Notes: a model not told the origin generated them from the letters alone. DNA of 64,000 nucleotides from Bacillota bacterium (GCA_023455425.1 JAEYCM010000022.1:1-64000), one strand, 5' to 3'. Shown: positions 17,164 to 25,837, numbered from the stretch's first letter. Numbers and translations: made by a program.

Positions 17164-18612
17164 ATGATCCGCTTGCTCAGAGAGACCGAATATGAAGCCG
17201 CCAAGGCGCTCGTCGGGCGCGTGTTCGACGCCTATATCGCGCCGGAGTATTCGCCGGAAGGCGTAAACAGCTTCTATACATTTCTGCATGCAATCGGAGG
17301 TTCGTCCCGGGAGGGCGAAACGCCTCTGCAGCTGTTTGGCTACTTTATGCGCAATACGCTTACGGGCGTGGTTGGAACACGGGACTGCACGCACATCTGC
17401 CTGCTCTATGTTGCGGCGGAATACCAAAGGAAGGGGATTGCGCGCGCGCTGTTCCAGACCGTGCGGCAGGATGCCGTGGCTGCGGAAGCGGAGTATATCA
17501 CCGTCAACGCCTCGCCTTACGGCGTGCCCGCCTATGAGCGGCTGGGGTTTGCGGCTGTGGGGCCGGAGGAGGAACGCGACGGTATCCGCTATACGCCCAT
17601 GCGGTATGCGCTCAACACCGCGTTCAGGCTGCGTCCCTGGCAGGCGGAGGATGCGCAGCATATTGCTGTCTTCGCGAATAACCCCAAGATCGCAAAGAAT
17701 TTGCGCAACGCGTTCCCCAGCCCGTACGGGCTGGAGGATGCCAAATGGTATATTGCGCGCTGCACGGAAGCGGGAGAGGAACGGCAGCTTCATCGCGCCA
17801 TTGAGGTGGACAACAAAGCGGTCGGCAGCATCGGCATTATTTTGGGCGAGGACGTCTATGAAAAATCCGCTGAAATCGGCTACTGGCTGGCCGAGCCTTA
17901 CTGGGGGCGGGGCATCATGACGCGCGCGGTCCGGGAACTGAGTGAGCTTGCGTTTTCCCAATATGACATCGTGCGCATCCATGCCGAGGTGTTTGCGGAC
18001 AATCTATCCTCCTGCCGTGTACTGGAGCGGGCGGGGTATACGTTTGAAGGCGCAAAGCGAAGCGCCATCTATAAAAACGGCGCTATTCAGGATTCGCATA
18101 CGTTCGCCCTGGTGCGTGAAAAATTCCAGGCGCCCGCACGGCATGTCAACGCTTCCATTGAACTTGCGTTTGACGCGCTGGACGATGCGCGCGCGTTGTT
18201 TGAAGAGTACGCACATATGCTCGATATCATGGTTTACTTTGAAACGTTCGATGAGGAGCTAAGTTCCCTGCCCGGAGAATATGCGCCGCCGCAGGGATGC
18301 CTGCTTGTGGCGCGGTGGGAAGGGGAGGCAATCGGCTGCGTCGCGTTAAGGCCCCTGACCAAAGGGCGCTGCGAATTGAAGCGCCTGTACGTCAAGCCCG
18401 CGTTCCGCGGCATGCATGTTGGGCGCCGGCTCACCGAGCGCGCCATACAGGGAGCAAAGGAGATCGGCTATACGCAGATGCTGCTGGATACGCTGGACAT
18501 GCTCCAGGATTCCATCGCGCTGTTCCATAAGCTCGGGTTTGCGGAAACCATCTCCCTCTATGGGCCACCCAAGCCGGGGCTGGTGTACATGTCGCTGGAT
18601 TTGAGAGAGTAA
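17164..18612 (+). CDS. Triple GNAT N-acetyltransferase fusion
   Basis: A 482-residue protein made of three acetyltransferase-like domains. Domain 1 (about 1-150) has YVAAEYQRKGIARALF, an acetyl-CoA loop of Q/RxxGxA/G type. Domain 2 (about 155-320) is RimJ/RimL-like: FRLRPWQAEDAQHI, GYWLAEPYWGRGIMTRAV and NLSSCRVLERAGY. Domain 3 (about 330-482) has LKRLYVKPAFRGMHVGRRL and SIALFHKLGF. All three keep a plausible acetyl-CoA loop. Single and double GNATs are common; three in one chain is unusual. Substrates cannot be deduced. Ribosome site GGGAGAGTAAAGT precedes ATG. Confidence 0.88.
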   Translation: MIRLLRETEYEAAKALVGRVFDAYIAPEYSPEGVNSFYTFLHAIGGSSREGETPLQLFGYFMRNTLTGVVGTRDCTHICLLYVAAEYQRKGIARALFQTVRQDAVAAEAEYITVNASPYGVPAYERLGFAAVGPEEERDGIRYTPMRYALNTAFRLRPWQAEDAQHIAVFANNPKIAKNLRNAFPSPYGLEDAKWYIARCTEAGEERQLHRAIEVDNKAVGSIGIILGEDVYEKSAEIGYWLAEPYWGRGIMTRAVRELSELAFSQYDIVRIHAEVFADNLSSCRVLERAGYTFEGAKRSAIYKNGAIQDSHTFALVREKFQAPARHVNASIELAFDALDDARALFEEYAHMLDIMVYFETFDEELSSLPGEYAPPQGCLLVARWEGEAIGCVALRPLTKGRCELKRLYVKPAFRGMHVGRRLTERAIQGAKEIGYTQMLLDTLDMLQDSIALFHKLGFAETISLYGPPKPGLVYMSLDLRE

Positions 18613-18621
18613 TCTTTGTCG

Positions 18622-18645
18622 AAAAAGTGCCTTGGGGCACTTTTT
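18622..18645 (+). terminator. Terminator after the triple GNAT gene
   Basis: AAAAAGTGCC / GGCACTTTTT stem with a 4-nt loop and a T run, 10 nt past the stop codon. Confidence 0.85.
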
Positions 18646-18684
18646 CTTGGTAAACGTCCTATTTAGTATGGTTGCCAGAAAGAG

Positions 18685-18733
18685 GGTTCTTAGGGCTGTT
18701 ACAGCCCTAAGCGGGGTTTGGGGTGGAACCCCA
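18685..18733. repeat. Intergenic two-hairpin repeat, copy 2
   Basis: GGTTCTTAGGGCTGTTACAG followed by CCCTAAGCGGGGTTTGGGGT and GGAACCCC forms two hairpins (TTAGGGC/GCCCTAA and GGGGTT/AACCCC). It matches copies at 7250, 37963 and 57003. A separate hairpin, GCGGATGTGC/GCACATCCGC followed by TTTT, lies at 18763-18790 and overlaps the end of the DUF255 gene. Confidence 0.75.
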
Positions 18734-18787
18734 ATGCACCCTGTTTTTTCGATACGCTTTGGCGGATGTGCAGTTGCACATCCGCTT

Positions 18788-20834
18788 TTACGTTTTGAGC
18801 AGCTTCTCCAAAGCATTTAAATCATACACCGGCGCTTTGCAGGCGAAGCCTTCGCATAAGTAGTAGGCCGCGCCGCTTTCCGGGTACGGATAATCGCGCG
18901 TAAAGGGCGCCGCTTCCTCCAGCGCGGGGGCGTTTGCGGGGCTCTTAGCAAGAACCAGCACGGATTGCTTTGCCTGGCCGGCAAGGCGGGCGGCGTCCGC
19001 CCAATCCCATTCCTCCCGGCTTACGCACAGGAGCATGTTTTCCGGGTATACCGCTTCGGCTATGCCCAGCAGCGCAAAGCAATGGGCCATCGGCGCGCGC
19101 ACGGCGTGGGCGGTAAGAAAGCTTAGCTGTTTATCCGCGGCGTCCCGCCATTTGGGTTCCCCGGTGAGCCGCCACAGGCGGGAAAGCAGCAGCCCCGCCG
19201 CTGCGTTGCCGGAAGGAAGCGCGCCATCATACACTTCCTTGGGGCGGCTGATCAGCGTTTCCCCCTCTTTGGAATAGGCAAACAGTCCGCCTTCGTCGTC
19301 GCCGAATAACGTAAGCATCCTCTCGGCAAGAAAAGCCGCGCGTACAAGCAGCGTCGCGTCAAAGCTTGCGGCGTAGAGTTCAATCAGCGCAAGGCCGTAA
19401 AACGCGTAATCGGCAAGCAACCCCATGTGGTCGGCGCGTCCATCCCGATAGCGGACGAACAACTCCCCTTCCGGCGTGGTCAGGCGCTTTTCAATGCTTT
19501 GTTGCGCGTGTTGCGCGGCAGACAGATAAGCGGGATCTTTCAATATAAGATACGCGCGCGCAAAGGCGCAGATCATCAGCGCGTTCCACGCGGTCAGTTG
19601 CTTATCGTCCGTGGCGGGGGGCATGCGCTGTTTGCGCAGAGAAAATATCTGCGACCGGAGTGCGAGGAGCGCTTCGCCCGGCACGGGAAAATCCTTGTGG
19701 TGCAGCAGATTGGGAATGTTTTTGCCTTCAAAATTACCGCGCTGCGTGATGCCATAAAACGCGCAGAACGCCGCGGCGCCGTCATGGAGCGTGTCGTGAA
19801 GCTCTTCCGGCGTAAAAAGATAGAATTTGCCTTCCTCTCCCTCACTGTCCGCATCCTGCCCGCAATAGAAACCGCCCTCCGCGTCGGTCAGTTCGCGCAG
19901 CACATACCCTAGCGTCTCTTCCGCCGCAAATCGGAGCGCGGGCAGACCTGCCTGACGGTATCCTTCCAGATACGCCATGGCGAGCAGCGCGTTGTCATAG
20001 AGCATTTTTTCAAAGTGCGGCACCAGCCAGCGTCGGTCCGTGGAATAGCGTGAAAATCCGCCGCCGATATGGTCGAACAGCCCGCCGCGGTACATGTGCA
20101 GAAGGGTGTTTATCGCCTGATCCTTTGGCGCGTCCTTTCCGGTCTCCTGCGCGTAGCGGAATAAAAACATCAGAATATGCGGCATGGGGAATTTGGGCGC
20201 CTGGGAAAAGCCGCCGTACTGCGTATCGTAAAACTGGGAAATGGATGCCGCCGCCTTATCTAGCATGGCCTCCTCCGGCGCGCGGGGGGGCAGCGTTTTC
20301 TTGGCTTGGTTGCGGAGGTAGCGCGCGGTTTCTTCACCCTGCGCCTCGGCGCGGTCGCGTTCGTTCTTCCACAGCGTTGCAATGGCGGGCAGCAACTCCA
20401 TCATGCCCGCAAGCCCGCCCCGGCTCTTTTTGGGCAAGTACGTTGCCGCAAAAAACGGTTTGGCCTGCGGGGTCATAATTATGGTCAGCGGCCATCCACC
20501 CTGGCCTGTGTACGCCTCACAGACCGACATATAGATGCTGTCGATATCCGGCCGCTCCTCGCGGTCCACCTTGATGGAGACAAAGTCCCGGTTCAATAAA
20601 GCCGCGACCTCGTCGTCCTCAAAGGACTCGCGCTCCATCACATGGCACCAATGACATGTGTTTTGAATGATATGGACTGTACCCAATAGATAGGAACACG
20701 GGCTTGTTTTCGCTCCGCGCTTTCTCAAAGACTTCTCCGCCCCACGGGTACCAGTCCACCGGATTGTAAGCGTGCTGGAGCAGGTAGGGAGATTTTTCTT
20801 TGATTAATCTATTGGGTACGCTGTCGCATTTCAT
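18788..20834 (-). pseudogene. DUF255/YyaL thioredoxin-domain protein, interrupted by a 16-nt insertion
   Basis: The 5' part (ATG at 20834 after AAAGGAGGTGATGCCC) reads VPNRLIKEKSPYLLQHAYNP and continues to NKPVFLSIGYS. The 3' part resumes in another frame at TCHWCHVMERESFEDDEVA and runs about 620 residues to the stop at 18788. In this family SIGYS and TCHWCH are adjacent; here 16 nt (20660-20675) separate them and shift the frame. Otherwise the N-terminal thioredoxin-like domain and the alpha/alpha barrel-like C-terminus look intact at the normal total length of about 680 residues. The gene is therefore probably non-functional unless the downstream piece restarts. Family function is poorly known (thioredoxin-like, cellobiose-epimerase-like fold). 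Confidence 0.85.
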
Positions 20835-21149
20835 GGGCATCACCTCCTTTATTGAACTCTGCTTTTACTGGAATATTATCTTCCGCTCTTCTTCAAACAA
20901 TTCGCTTTACTATTGACTTATACGGTTTGTTCCATCCCGCCTCAGTGAGCGGCTTTTTTTAAAACCGTATCGTAGAAAGATGCAGCCGCTGTGTTGTTTC
21001 CGTGCCTTGAAAAAATTCAAAAATAGCGTGAAAAGTACAACGGACATAGCTTTTCCCATAATGCCAACAGATTTTTAAATGGTATTCTTATTGGCTCAAT
21101 ATAAGTTCGTTTAACCGTATATAATATGTCGTACTGTGGGAGCGATTTT
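20835..21149. other. AT-rich gap
   Basis: About 315 nt without a gene. GCCTCAGTGAGCGGC followed by TTTTTTT near 20940-20965 is a short terminator-like hairpin. It lies at the edge of the eroded regulator cassette and nothing else is recognisable. Confidence 0.4.
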
Positions 21150-21296
21150 ATGGACGATATCTCCACAAGAGAAGCGGCAGAAAAATGGAATATCTCCGCG
21201 CGCCGTATTCAGAAACTGTGTGGAGAAGCCCGTATTCCGGAGGGAGTCGCTTTAGCTTCATGGGAGATACCCCCAAAACGCCGGGAAACCAGCTGA
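21150..21296 (+). pseudogene. Small HTH (excisionase-like) DNA-binding protein, frameshifted
   Basis: ATG at 21150 after GGGAG opens MDDISTREAAEKWNISARRI, a MerR/excisionase-type winged helix, and continues to SWEIPPKRRETS then stops. The expected family tail, NAGKPADGRMKSGRKN, is encoded in the next frame immediately afterwards (21276 onward). Removing one C from the CCCCC run at 21270-21274 joins the two. That tail then runs on in frame into the response regulator at 21385. So the gene is a single-base frameshift mutant, or the homopolymer was miscalled. Confidence 0.7.
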
Positions 21297-21384
21297 CGGA
21301 CGAATGAAATCAGGACGAAAAAATCTTAAAACCACAGGGAAAATACAGATTGCTGTGCTATCCTTTTTGCGGAGGGATTTATTT

Positions 21385-22050
21385 ATGCCGATACGAATCC
21401 TGCTTGTCGAGGACGATGAGCATATCTGCAATACCGTCAAAACCTTTTTATCTGAGGCCGGATATCAGGTGGATGCCTGCTTGGACGGCGACGAAGCGCA
21501 TGTCAAGTTTTGCGACAACACCTATCAGCTTGTCATTTTCGACATCATGCTGCCGGGAATGAACGGGCATGAGCTTTTGCGGGAGTTCCGCAAGATGATC
21601 AATACCCCTGTTCTGATGATGACCGCGCTTTCCGATGATGAGAATCAAATCAGAGCGTTTGACGCGGAAGCGGATGATTATGTGACAAAGCCGTTCAAGA
21701 TTCAGCTTCTGCTCAAACGTGTGGAAGCCCTGCTCCGGCGAAGCGGCGCGTTGGCAAAGGAAATCCGTTGTGGCAAGCTGACGCTTTTGCCCGAAGATTT
21801 CAAGGCGGTTTATGATAACGGGGAGATGTCCCTAACCGTGAAGGAATTTGAAATCCTGATGCTATTGATTCAGAACAAAGGAAGGACGTTATCTCATGAA
21901 ACGATCATATCCCGCATATGGGGGTATGAGTTTGACGGTGACGGCGGCACGGTGCATACCCACATTAAGAACTTGCGGGCGAAACTGCCTGAGAATATCA
22001 TTAAGACGGTTCGCGGCGTGGGCTACCGATTAGAGGGAAAATCCGAATGA
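21385..22050 (+). CDS. OmpR/PhoB-family response regulator
   Basis: A 221-residue regulator. Start at 21385 is chosen because GGAGGGATTTATTT precedes it; 27 further in-frame codons upstream encode the tail of the broken HTH protein. The receiver domain has VEDDEH (acidic pair), the phospho-acceptor Asp in LVIFDIMLPGMNG, the Thr in MMTALS and the Lys in YVTKPF. The C-terminal winged helix has LTVKEFEILMLLIQNKGRTL and RGVGYRLEGK. Its partner kinase directly downstream survives only as a fragment, so the regulator is orphaned or uses another kinase. Target genes (typically an ABC transporter in such cassettes) are missing here. Confidence 0.92.
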   Translation: MPIRILLVEDDEHICNTVKTFLSEAGYQVDACLDGDEAHVKFCDNTYQLVIFDIMLPGMNGHELLREFRKMINTPVLMMTALSDDENQIRAFDAEADDYVTKPFKIQLLLKRVEALLRRSGALAKEIRCGKLTLLPEDFKAVYDNGEMSLTVKEFEILMLLIQNKGRTLSHETIISRIWGYEFDGDGGTVHTHIKNLRAKLPENIIKTVRGVGYRLEGKSE

Positions 22051-22303
22051 AAAGCATGGGATTTTCATTAAGGTATTTACCTATACGGTAATTGCCATAT
22101 TGCTGCTTGTCAGCGTGATGGCGGTACTGTTTTCAAGGCAATTTATGTTGCTCTACAGAACATTGCAGAACCGGCAAATAGTAGCTTCTTATGAGCCTTT
22201 GGTACGACGGATTCGGACAAGCAATAACAATGACATATGCCACATCGAACTGATACATCAGACAATATGGATAAAATATCAGGCTGCCATGGATCTACAT
22301 TAG
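22047..22303 (+). pseudogene. Sensor histidine kinase fragment
   Basis: The ATG overlaps the regulator stop by four bases, as in typical regulator-kinase pairs, and reads MKSMGFSLRYLPIR then stops. In another frame the sequence GIFIKVFTYTVIAILLLVSV continues as a transmembrane segment and start of a sensor domain (LFSRQFMLLYRTLQNRQIV) up to residue 80, then ends at 22303. No HAMP, DHp or ATPase domain remains. It is both frameshifted and truncated. Confidence 0.75.
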
Positions 22304-22346
22304 GAGAATACCCCGTATTCTCTTCATAGTAATGGCTTACTGCCTC

Positions 22347-22586
22347 TTAGATATACGGTAAGAGCATCGTCATAAAAACATCCTGATAAAGCTCTTCTAA
22401 AGAACCACTGGATGGTATCTCCGGCTCAAAATATGTTTTAGATATCTCGGGTTTACCGGCGCCGGCCTGCATGACATTTCCAGACTGAATTCTTTTTACA
22501 GCAGCAGTTCCCGCAAGTATAGCAAGCAACACGCAAGGAAGTATCAGCCTGTTCCATCTTATCGTTTTTCTTTTCAAGTCAATCAC
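22347..22586 (-). pseudogene. Truncated membrane protein, DUF3888-like
   Basis: GTG at 22586 opens MIDLKRKTIRWNRLILPCVL with one transmembrane segment, then PEISKTYFEPEIP and LEELYQDVFMTMLLPYI before a stop at 79 residues. The last segment looks like the start of a DUF3888 domain, which normally continues for about 80 more residues. It appears cut off, facing the truncated kinase, as if a deletion joined two damaged genes. The family assignment is from memory of the motif and is tentative. Confidence 0.5.
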
Positions 22587-22690
22587 TATCCCCGTTTACT
22601 GCCTTTATGGATTATAATCCTAGGGAAAAATACAAATACCATAAAATGTGTTTGTGGTAGAATTGATTCTAAAAATCTTAAAAAATACTA

Positions 22691-22721
22691 TTGACATTCA
22701 CGTAACGTAAAGGTGTACCTT
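22691..22721 (+). promoter_or_regulatory. MerR-type promoter with ACGTAACGT operator
   Basis: TTGACA (22691) and TACCTT (22716) are 19 nt apart, the long spacer typical of MerR-regulated promoters. The spacer carries CACGTAACGTAAAGG, a partial dyad centred on ACGTAACGT. It lies about 25 nt upstream of the MerR/TipAS start, so the regulator probably controls itself. Confidence 0.65.
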
Positions 22722-22743
22722 GGAGTTGCCGGGAGGGAAGCGC

Positions 22744-23508
22744 ATGGAATACACGGTGCAAAAACTTGGAAAGCTGGCGGGGATCAGTACCAGAACCCTG
22801 CGGTATTACGATGAAATCGGGCTCTTAAAGCCGGCTAGGGTCAATTCATCCGGGTACCGGATCTACGGGAAGCAGGAAGTAGCGAGGCTGCAGCAGATCC
22901 TGTTTTACAGGGAATTGGGAATGAACCTTGAAAGCATTCGGGACGTCATCATGTCGCCGTCGTTTGACAGCGCCCTTGCCCTGAAAGAACACCGGGAGCA
23001 GCTTCTACACAAACGGGAACAGTTGAATGCATTGATCGCGAACGTCGAAAAGACGATCGCGGAAACGGAAGGGAGAATAATCATGACGGATCAGGAAAAG
23101 TTTGAAGGCTTTAAACAGCGTTTGATCGATGAAAACGAAGAAAAGTATGGCCGCGACGTGCGGGAAAAGTACGGAGCCGAGCGGGTGGAGCAATCCAACA
23201 AGGTATTCAAAAACATGACTCAAGAGCAGTACGAGGCGTTTGAAAAGCTGGGCGTCGAAGTGCTTCAGACACTAAAAGACGCCTTCGCCACGGGGGACGC
23301 CGGAAGTGAGCTTGCGCAGAAAGCCGTGGATCTGCACCGCCAATGGCTCACATTCGCATGGGGCACCTATTCCAAGGAGGCCCATGCGGGGGTAGCGCAG
23401 ATGTATGTGGATGACGAGCGGTTTACGGCGTATTACGATAAGGAGCAGCCGGGGTTAGCCAAGTTCTTGAGAGATGCGGTGCTGGTTTATACCGGGATGA
23501 ACAAATAA
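22744..23508 (+). CDS. MerR-family regulator with TipAS ligand-binding domain
   Basis: A 254-residue TipAL-like protein. Start at 22744 follows GGGAGGGAAGCGC. The winged helix is VQKLGKLAGISTRTLRYYDE with SSGYRIYGKQEV, then a coiled coil (about 75-115) and the TipAS domain (about 120-250) with FKNMTQEQYEAFEKL, HRQWLTFAWG and MYVDDERFTAYYDK. TipAS domains bind peptide antibiotics or other hydrophobic drugs, untwist the 19-bp spacer promoter and activate transcription. No transporter or resistance gene follows, so the regulon may be elsewhere or only autoregulatory. Confidence 0.93.
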   Translation: MEYTVQKLGKLAGISTRTLRYYDEIGLLKPARVNSSGYRIYGKQEVARLQQILFYRELGMNLESIRDVIMSPSFDSALALKEHREQLLHKREQLNALIANVEKTIAETEGRIIMTDQEKFEGFKQRLIDENEEKYGRDVREKYGAERVEQSNKVFKNMTQEQYEAFEKLGVEVLQTLKDAFATGDAGSELAQKAVDLHRQWLTFAWGTYSKEAHAGVAQMYVDDERFTAYYDKEQPGLAKFLRDAVLVYTGMNK

Positions 23509-23516
23509 GAACGATA

Positions 23517-23551
23517 ACACAAAGCGATTGGTAAATCCAATCGCTTTGTGT
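23517..23551. terminator. Bidirectional terminator
   Basis: ACACAAAGCGATTGG / CCAATCGCTTTGTGT, a 15-bp stem between the convergent MerR/TipAS and YihY genes. Confidence 0.85.
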
Positions 23552-23564
23552 TTGCTCTAAATCA

Positions 23565-24428
23565 CTACTCGTCTCTGCCTTCACGCTCCGCCAGTCCTCT
23601 TTCCTTGCTAAAATACAGCGTGGCGTTGATTTCGCTGCCGATAAGCACCACCATGCTCGAAAGATAAAGCCACAGCATCAGCACGATCACCCCGCCAAGA
23701 CTTCCGTACAACCTTGCAAAGTTGGCAAAGTTGTTTACATACGCGGAAAACAGGACAGAGGCGATAACCCACACGACGCTTGTAAACGCCGCGCCGGGGA
23801 GTACTTCTTTTGCGCGCAGTTTGCGGTTGGGGATGATGGTGTAAAGAAGAATAAACAGGATAAGCAGCATCCCGACCGGCAATATGAGCTGCAGGATATG
23901 GGTAAGCGTCACCCCGAAGCCGGACCAGCACAGCGCGGCGGAAAGCTTCAGGATCAGCATATCCCCGAATACAATGGCGACCATTTCCAACAGAATGGAA
24001 AACGCGATCAGCAGCGTAAACAAAACCGCCATAGCGCGTACCGTGTAAAATTTGCGGGTCTCCTTAATATCGTAGGCCCGGTTCAGCCCGCGGGCGACAG
24101 CCATGAAGCCGTTGGAAGAGGACCAGACGGCCAGAATGACGCTGATGGAAAGGATATTCGGCCGGTCGGTCGCAAATATTTCGTTCACCGTCGATGCCAC
24201 CACCGCATATGCGTCCGCAGGCAATACCTGCAACAGGTCCGCAAGCGATTGGGGCTGGAGCAGCGGCGTATAGGTCAGCACCGTCACCAGGAAAATCAAA
24301 AACGGGAAGAACGCCAATAACAGATGGTACGCGAATTCCGCGCCCAGTGCGGGCACCTCGTCCGCCTGAAAGCGCTCGTATAACCGCTTGATAAATCGGA
24401 TTGCCCGCTGCAGGCCGGATTTTCTCAC
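23565..24428 (-). CDS. YihY/BrkB-family membrane protein
   Basis: A 287-residue integral membrane protein with about six hydrophobic segments. It has the family hallmark near the N-terminus, VPALGAEFAYHLLLAFFPFL, then ILAVWSSSNGFMAVARGLNRAYD and a final GGVIVLMLWLYLSSMVVLIG with GSEINA. The family was once called ribonuclease BN in error; the true role is unclear, possibly transport. GGAGGGACGC lies before the ATG. It runs divergently from marR, with about 180 nt between them, and the MarR operators might also affect it. Confidence 0.92.
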   Translation of the reverse strand: MRKSGLQRAIRFIKRLYERFQADEVPALGAEFAYHLLLAFFPFLIFLVTVLTYTPLLQPQSLADLLQVLPADAYAVVASTVNEIFATDRPNILSISVILAVWSSSNGFMAVARGLNRAYDIKETRKFYTVRAMAVLFTLLIAFSILLEMVAIVFGDMLILKLSAALCWSGFGVTLTHILQLILPVGMLLILFILLYTIIPNRKLRAKEVLPGAAFTSVVWVIASVLFSAYVNNFANFARLYGSLGGVIVLMLWLYLSSMVVLIGSEINATLYFSKERGLAEREGRDE

Positions 24429-24510
24429 CGCGTCCCTCCTTGCATGACAGAAATACTATCAGTATTCCCGTTCGCGCGTTTTGTAAGAAGGGCATTGCAT
24501 GGAAAGAGAC

Positions 24511-24584
24511 CATAAGGTGCCTGATTAAAATGCTTGACAAGATAATAAGGTACCTGTAAAATTGATTATAAAAGGTACCTTATT
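24511..24584 (+). promoter_or_regulatory. marR promoter and GGTACC operators
   Basis: TTGACA (24534-24539), 17-nt spacer and TAAAAT (24557-24562). Inverted arms AATAAGGTACCT (24544-24555) and AGGTACCTTATT (24573-24584) flank the -10 box, each with a palindromic GGTACC. A third, weaker copy, ATAAGGTGCCT, lies at about 24512. The position suggests autorepression by MarR. Confidence 0.75.
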
Positions 24585-24605
24585 AAATGTTAAGGAGGAA
24601 AGAAT

Positions 24606-25250
24606 ATGGAAGAACCGATCAGGAAGGACGATCTCCTTCTTGAAAAACTTTTGCGCGTCCAATGGCTGATGCACCGTTACCATCAACAAAAGCTCAGGGA
24701 GTACGGCCCTATGGGCAACCCGCACCGCGGCCAGGGGCGGATACTCGCCCTCTTAAAACTGCGGCCTGAAATCAGTCAGAAAGACCTTGGGTATCTCTTG
24801 GATATGCGTCCCCAGTCCATGGGAGAATTGCTCATGAAACTGGAGCGCAGCGGCTATATCACCCGCGCGCCTTCGGAGGAGGATCGCCGTATTCTCAACA
24901 TCAGGCTGACGGAGGAAGGCGAAAAGGCCGCGGAACAGGCGGGGCAGAGGGTGGATCATGGCGAGTTGTTCGACTGCCTGACGGAGGAGGAGCAGGAAAC
25001 GCTCGGCATACTGTTGGGCCGCATTATCGGCTCGCTGGAACAGCAGCTTGGCGATGCGCAGGAGGAAGGCGAACCTTCCTGGCGCGGGCCGTGCGGCCAT
25101 CATGGGCCGTTTGATCCGCGTATGGTTCCCCCGCATGGCCGCCCGCCCTTTGGCTGGCATGGCGGGCCGGAGCATCCGTTTGGGCATGATCCGCGCTGCG
25201 GGCGCCATGAATGGCAGAAGCGGGAAGAGGAACAGGAAAAAGAAGATTAA
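24606..25250 (+). CDS. MarR-family regulator with His/Gly/Pro-rich tail
   Basis: A 214-residue protein behind TTAAGGAGGAAAGAAT. Residues 1-150 form a MarR winged helix: GQGRILALLKLRPEISQKDL, LDMRPQSMGELLMKLERSGY (recognition helix) and RRILNIRLTEEGEKAAE. The last 60 residues are a low-complexity tail with about ten histidines (CGHHGPFDPRMVPPHGRPPF and further HGG, HPFGHD, CGRHEW) ending in a charged run. Such a tail could bind metal ions. MarR proteins usually repress efflux or stress genes; here no target follows and a terminator lies 17 nt after the stop, so the visible target is its own promoter. Confidence 0.9.
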   Translation: MEEPIRKDDLLLEKLLRVQWLMHRYHQQKLREYGPMGNPHRGQGRILALLKLRPEISQKDLGYLLDMRPQSMGELLMKLERSGYITRAPSEEDRRILNIRLTEEGEKAAEQAGQRVDHGELFDCLTEEEQETLGILLGRIIGSLEQQLGDAQEEGEPSWRGPCGHHGPFDPRMVPPHGRPPFGWHGGPEHPFGHDPRCGRHEWQKREEEQEKED

Positions 25251-25266
25251 TCGGGTGCGGACTAAG

Positions 25267-25293
25267 GCGCTGCGGGAAAACCGCAGCGCTTTT
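25267..25293 (+). terminator. Terminator of marR
   Basis: GCGCTGCGG / CCGCAGCGC stem, 5-nt loop, followed by TTTTCTTTATTT. Confidence 0.9.
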
Positions 25294-25317
25294 CTTTATT
25301 TAGGTGTTGCGGAATAT

Positions 25318-25837
25318 CTAAAAGACAGGCGGCGCTTCCAGATGCTTTATAAAAATATCGGTATACCGCTCGCCAAATCTGACGGTTGTAATAAGGGGGT
25401 GAGAAAACTCGAATAAATCCTCCTGCCAGACGCCATCCGCATCAAAATGCAAGAAAGAGACGGAACGTTTTCCGGCTTTATGGATTTTGCCAATAATAAA
25501 CTCGGTTTCTTCAGGGCCTGCCCTTTCGTTTTCCACGATCACGCAATGCTAAGGACAAAAACACGGTTTGCCAATCGGTCAGGTCGATCTCCGGAATGGC
25601 GACGGAGTCCAATACATGTTCGAGCTGCAGGATTTCATTGTATTTGTCCTCTTTGATGTGAACCTTTTTGATATCCCGAAGCGGCAGAATAACGTATCCA
25701 TTCAGATGAAAGGCCTCATCCTTGCGGGAGAGAAAGAGTTTTTCGCTGAATTTTAGCGGAAGAAGGTTGGAATACCAACCGTTATACGTAAAATAAACGG
25801 TAGTGACCAGCCGTTTTTCTTCCGCCTCAACCAGCAT
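25318..25837 (-). pseudogene. Uncharacterised protein split by a frameshift
   Basis: Two overlapping frames read as one protein. The first (ATG at 25837) reads MLVEAEEKRLVTTVYFTYNG, then FHLNGYVILPLRDIKKVHI and IDLTDWQTVFLSLA. The second continues from about 25560 with HCVIVENERAGPEETEFIIG, SVSFLHFDADGVWQEDL and IFIKHLEAPPVF to the stop at 25318. They join if one base is removed near 25552. The gene's 5' end is also doubtful: coding potential continues upstream of the ATG (GRFREKSDIKR) without a start. I do not recognise the family; the sequence looks like a beta-rich domain repeated twice. Confidence 0.65.

Noticed and set aside
20660..20675. Programmed translational bypass across the 16-nt insertion
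   Set aside because: No matching take-off and landing codons or stimulatory hairpin were seen; a plain insertion mutation is simpler.
20678..20820. Inverted repeat CTATTGGGTAC / GTACCCAATAG inside the DUF255 gene
   Set aside because: Both arms encode conserved family residues (SIGY and VPNR), so the match is coincidental.
21304..21384. Response regulator start at the upstream ATG
   Set aside because: Those 27 codons encode the tail of the frameshifted HTH protein (KSGRKNLK); the ribosome site and family start point to 21385.
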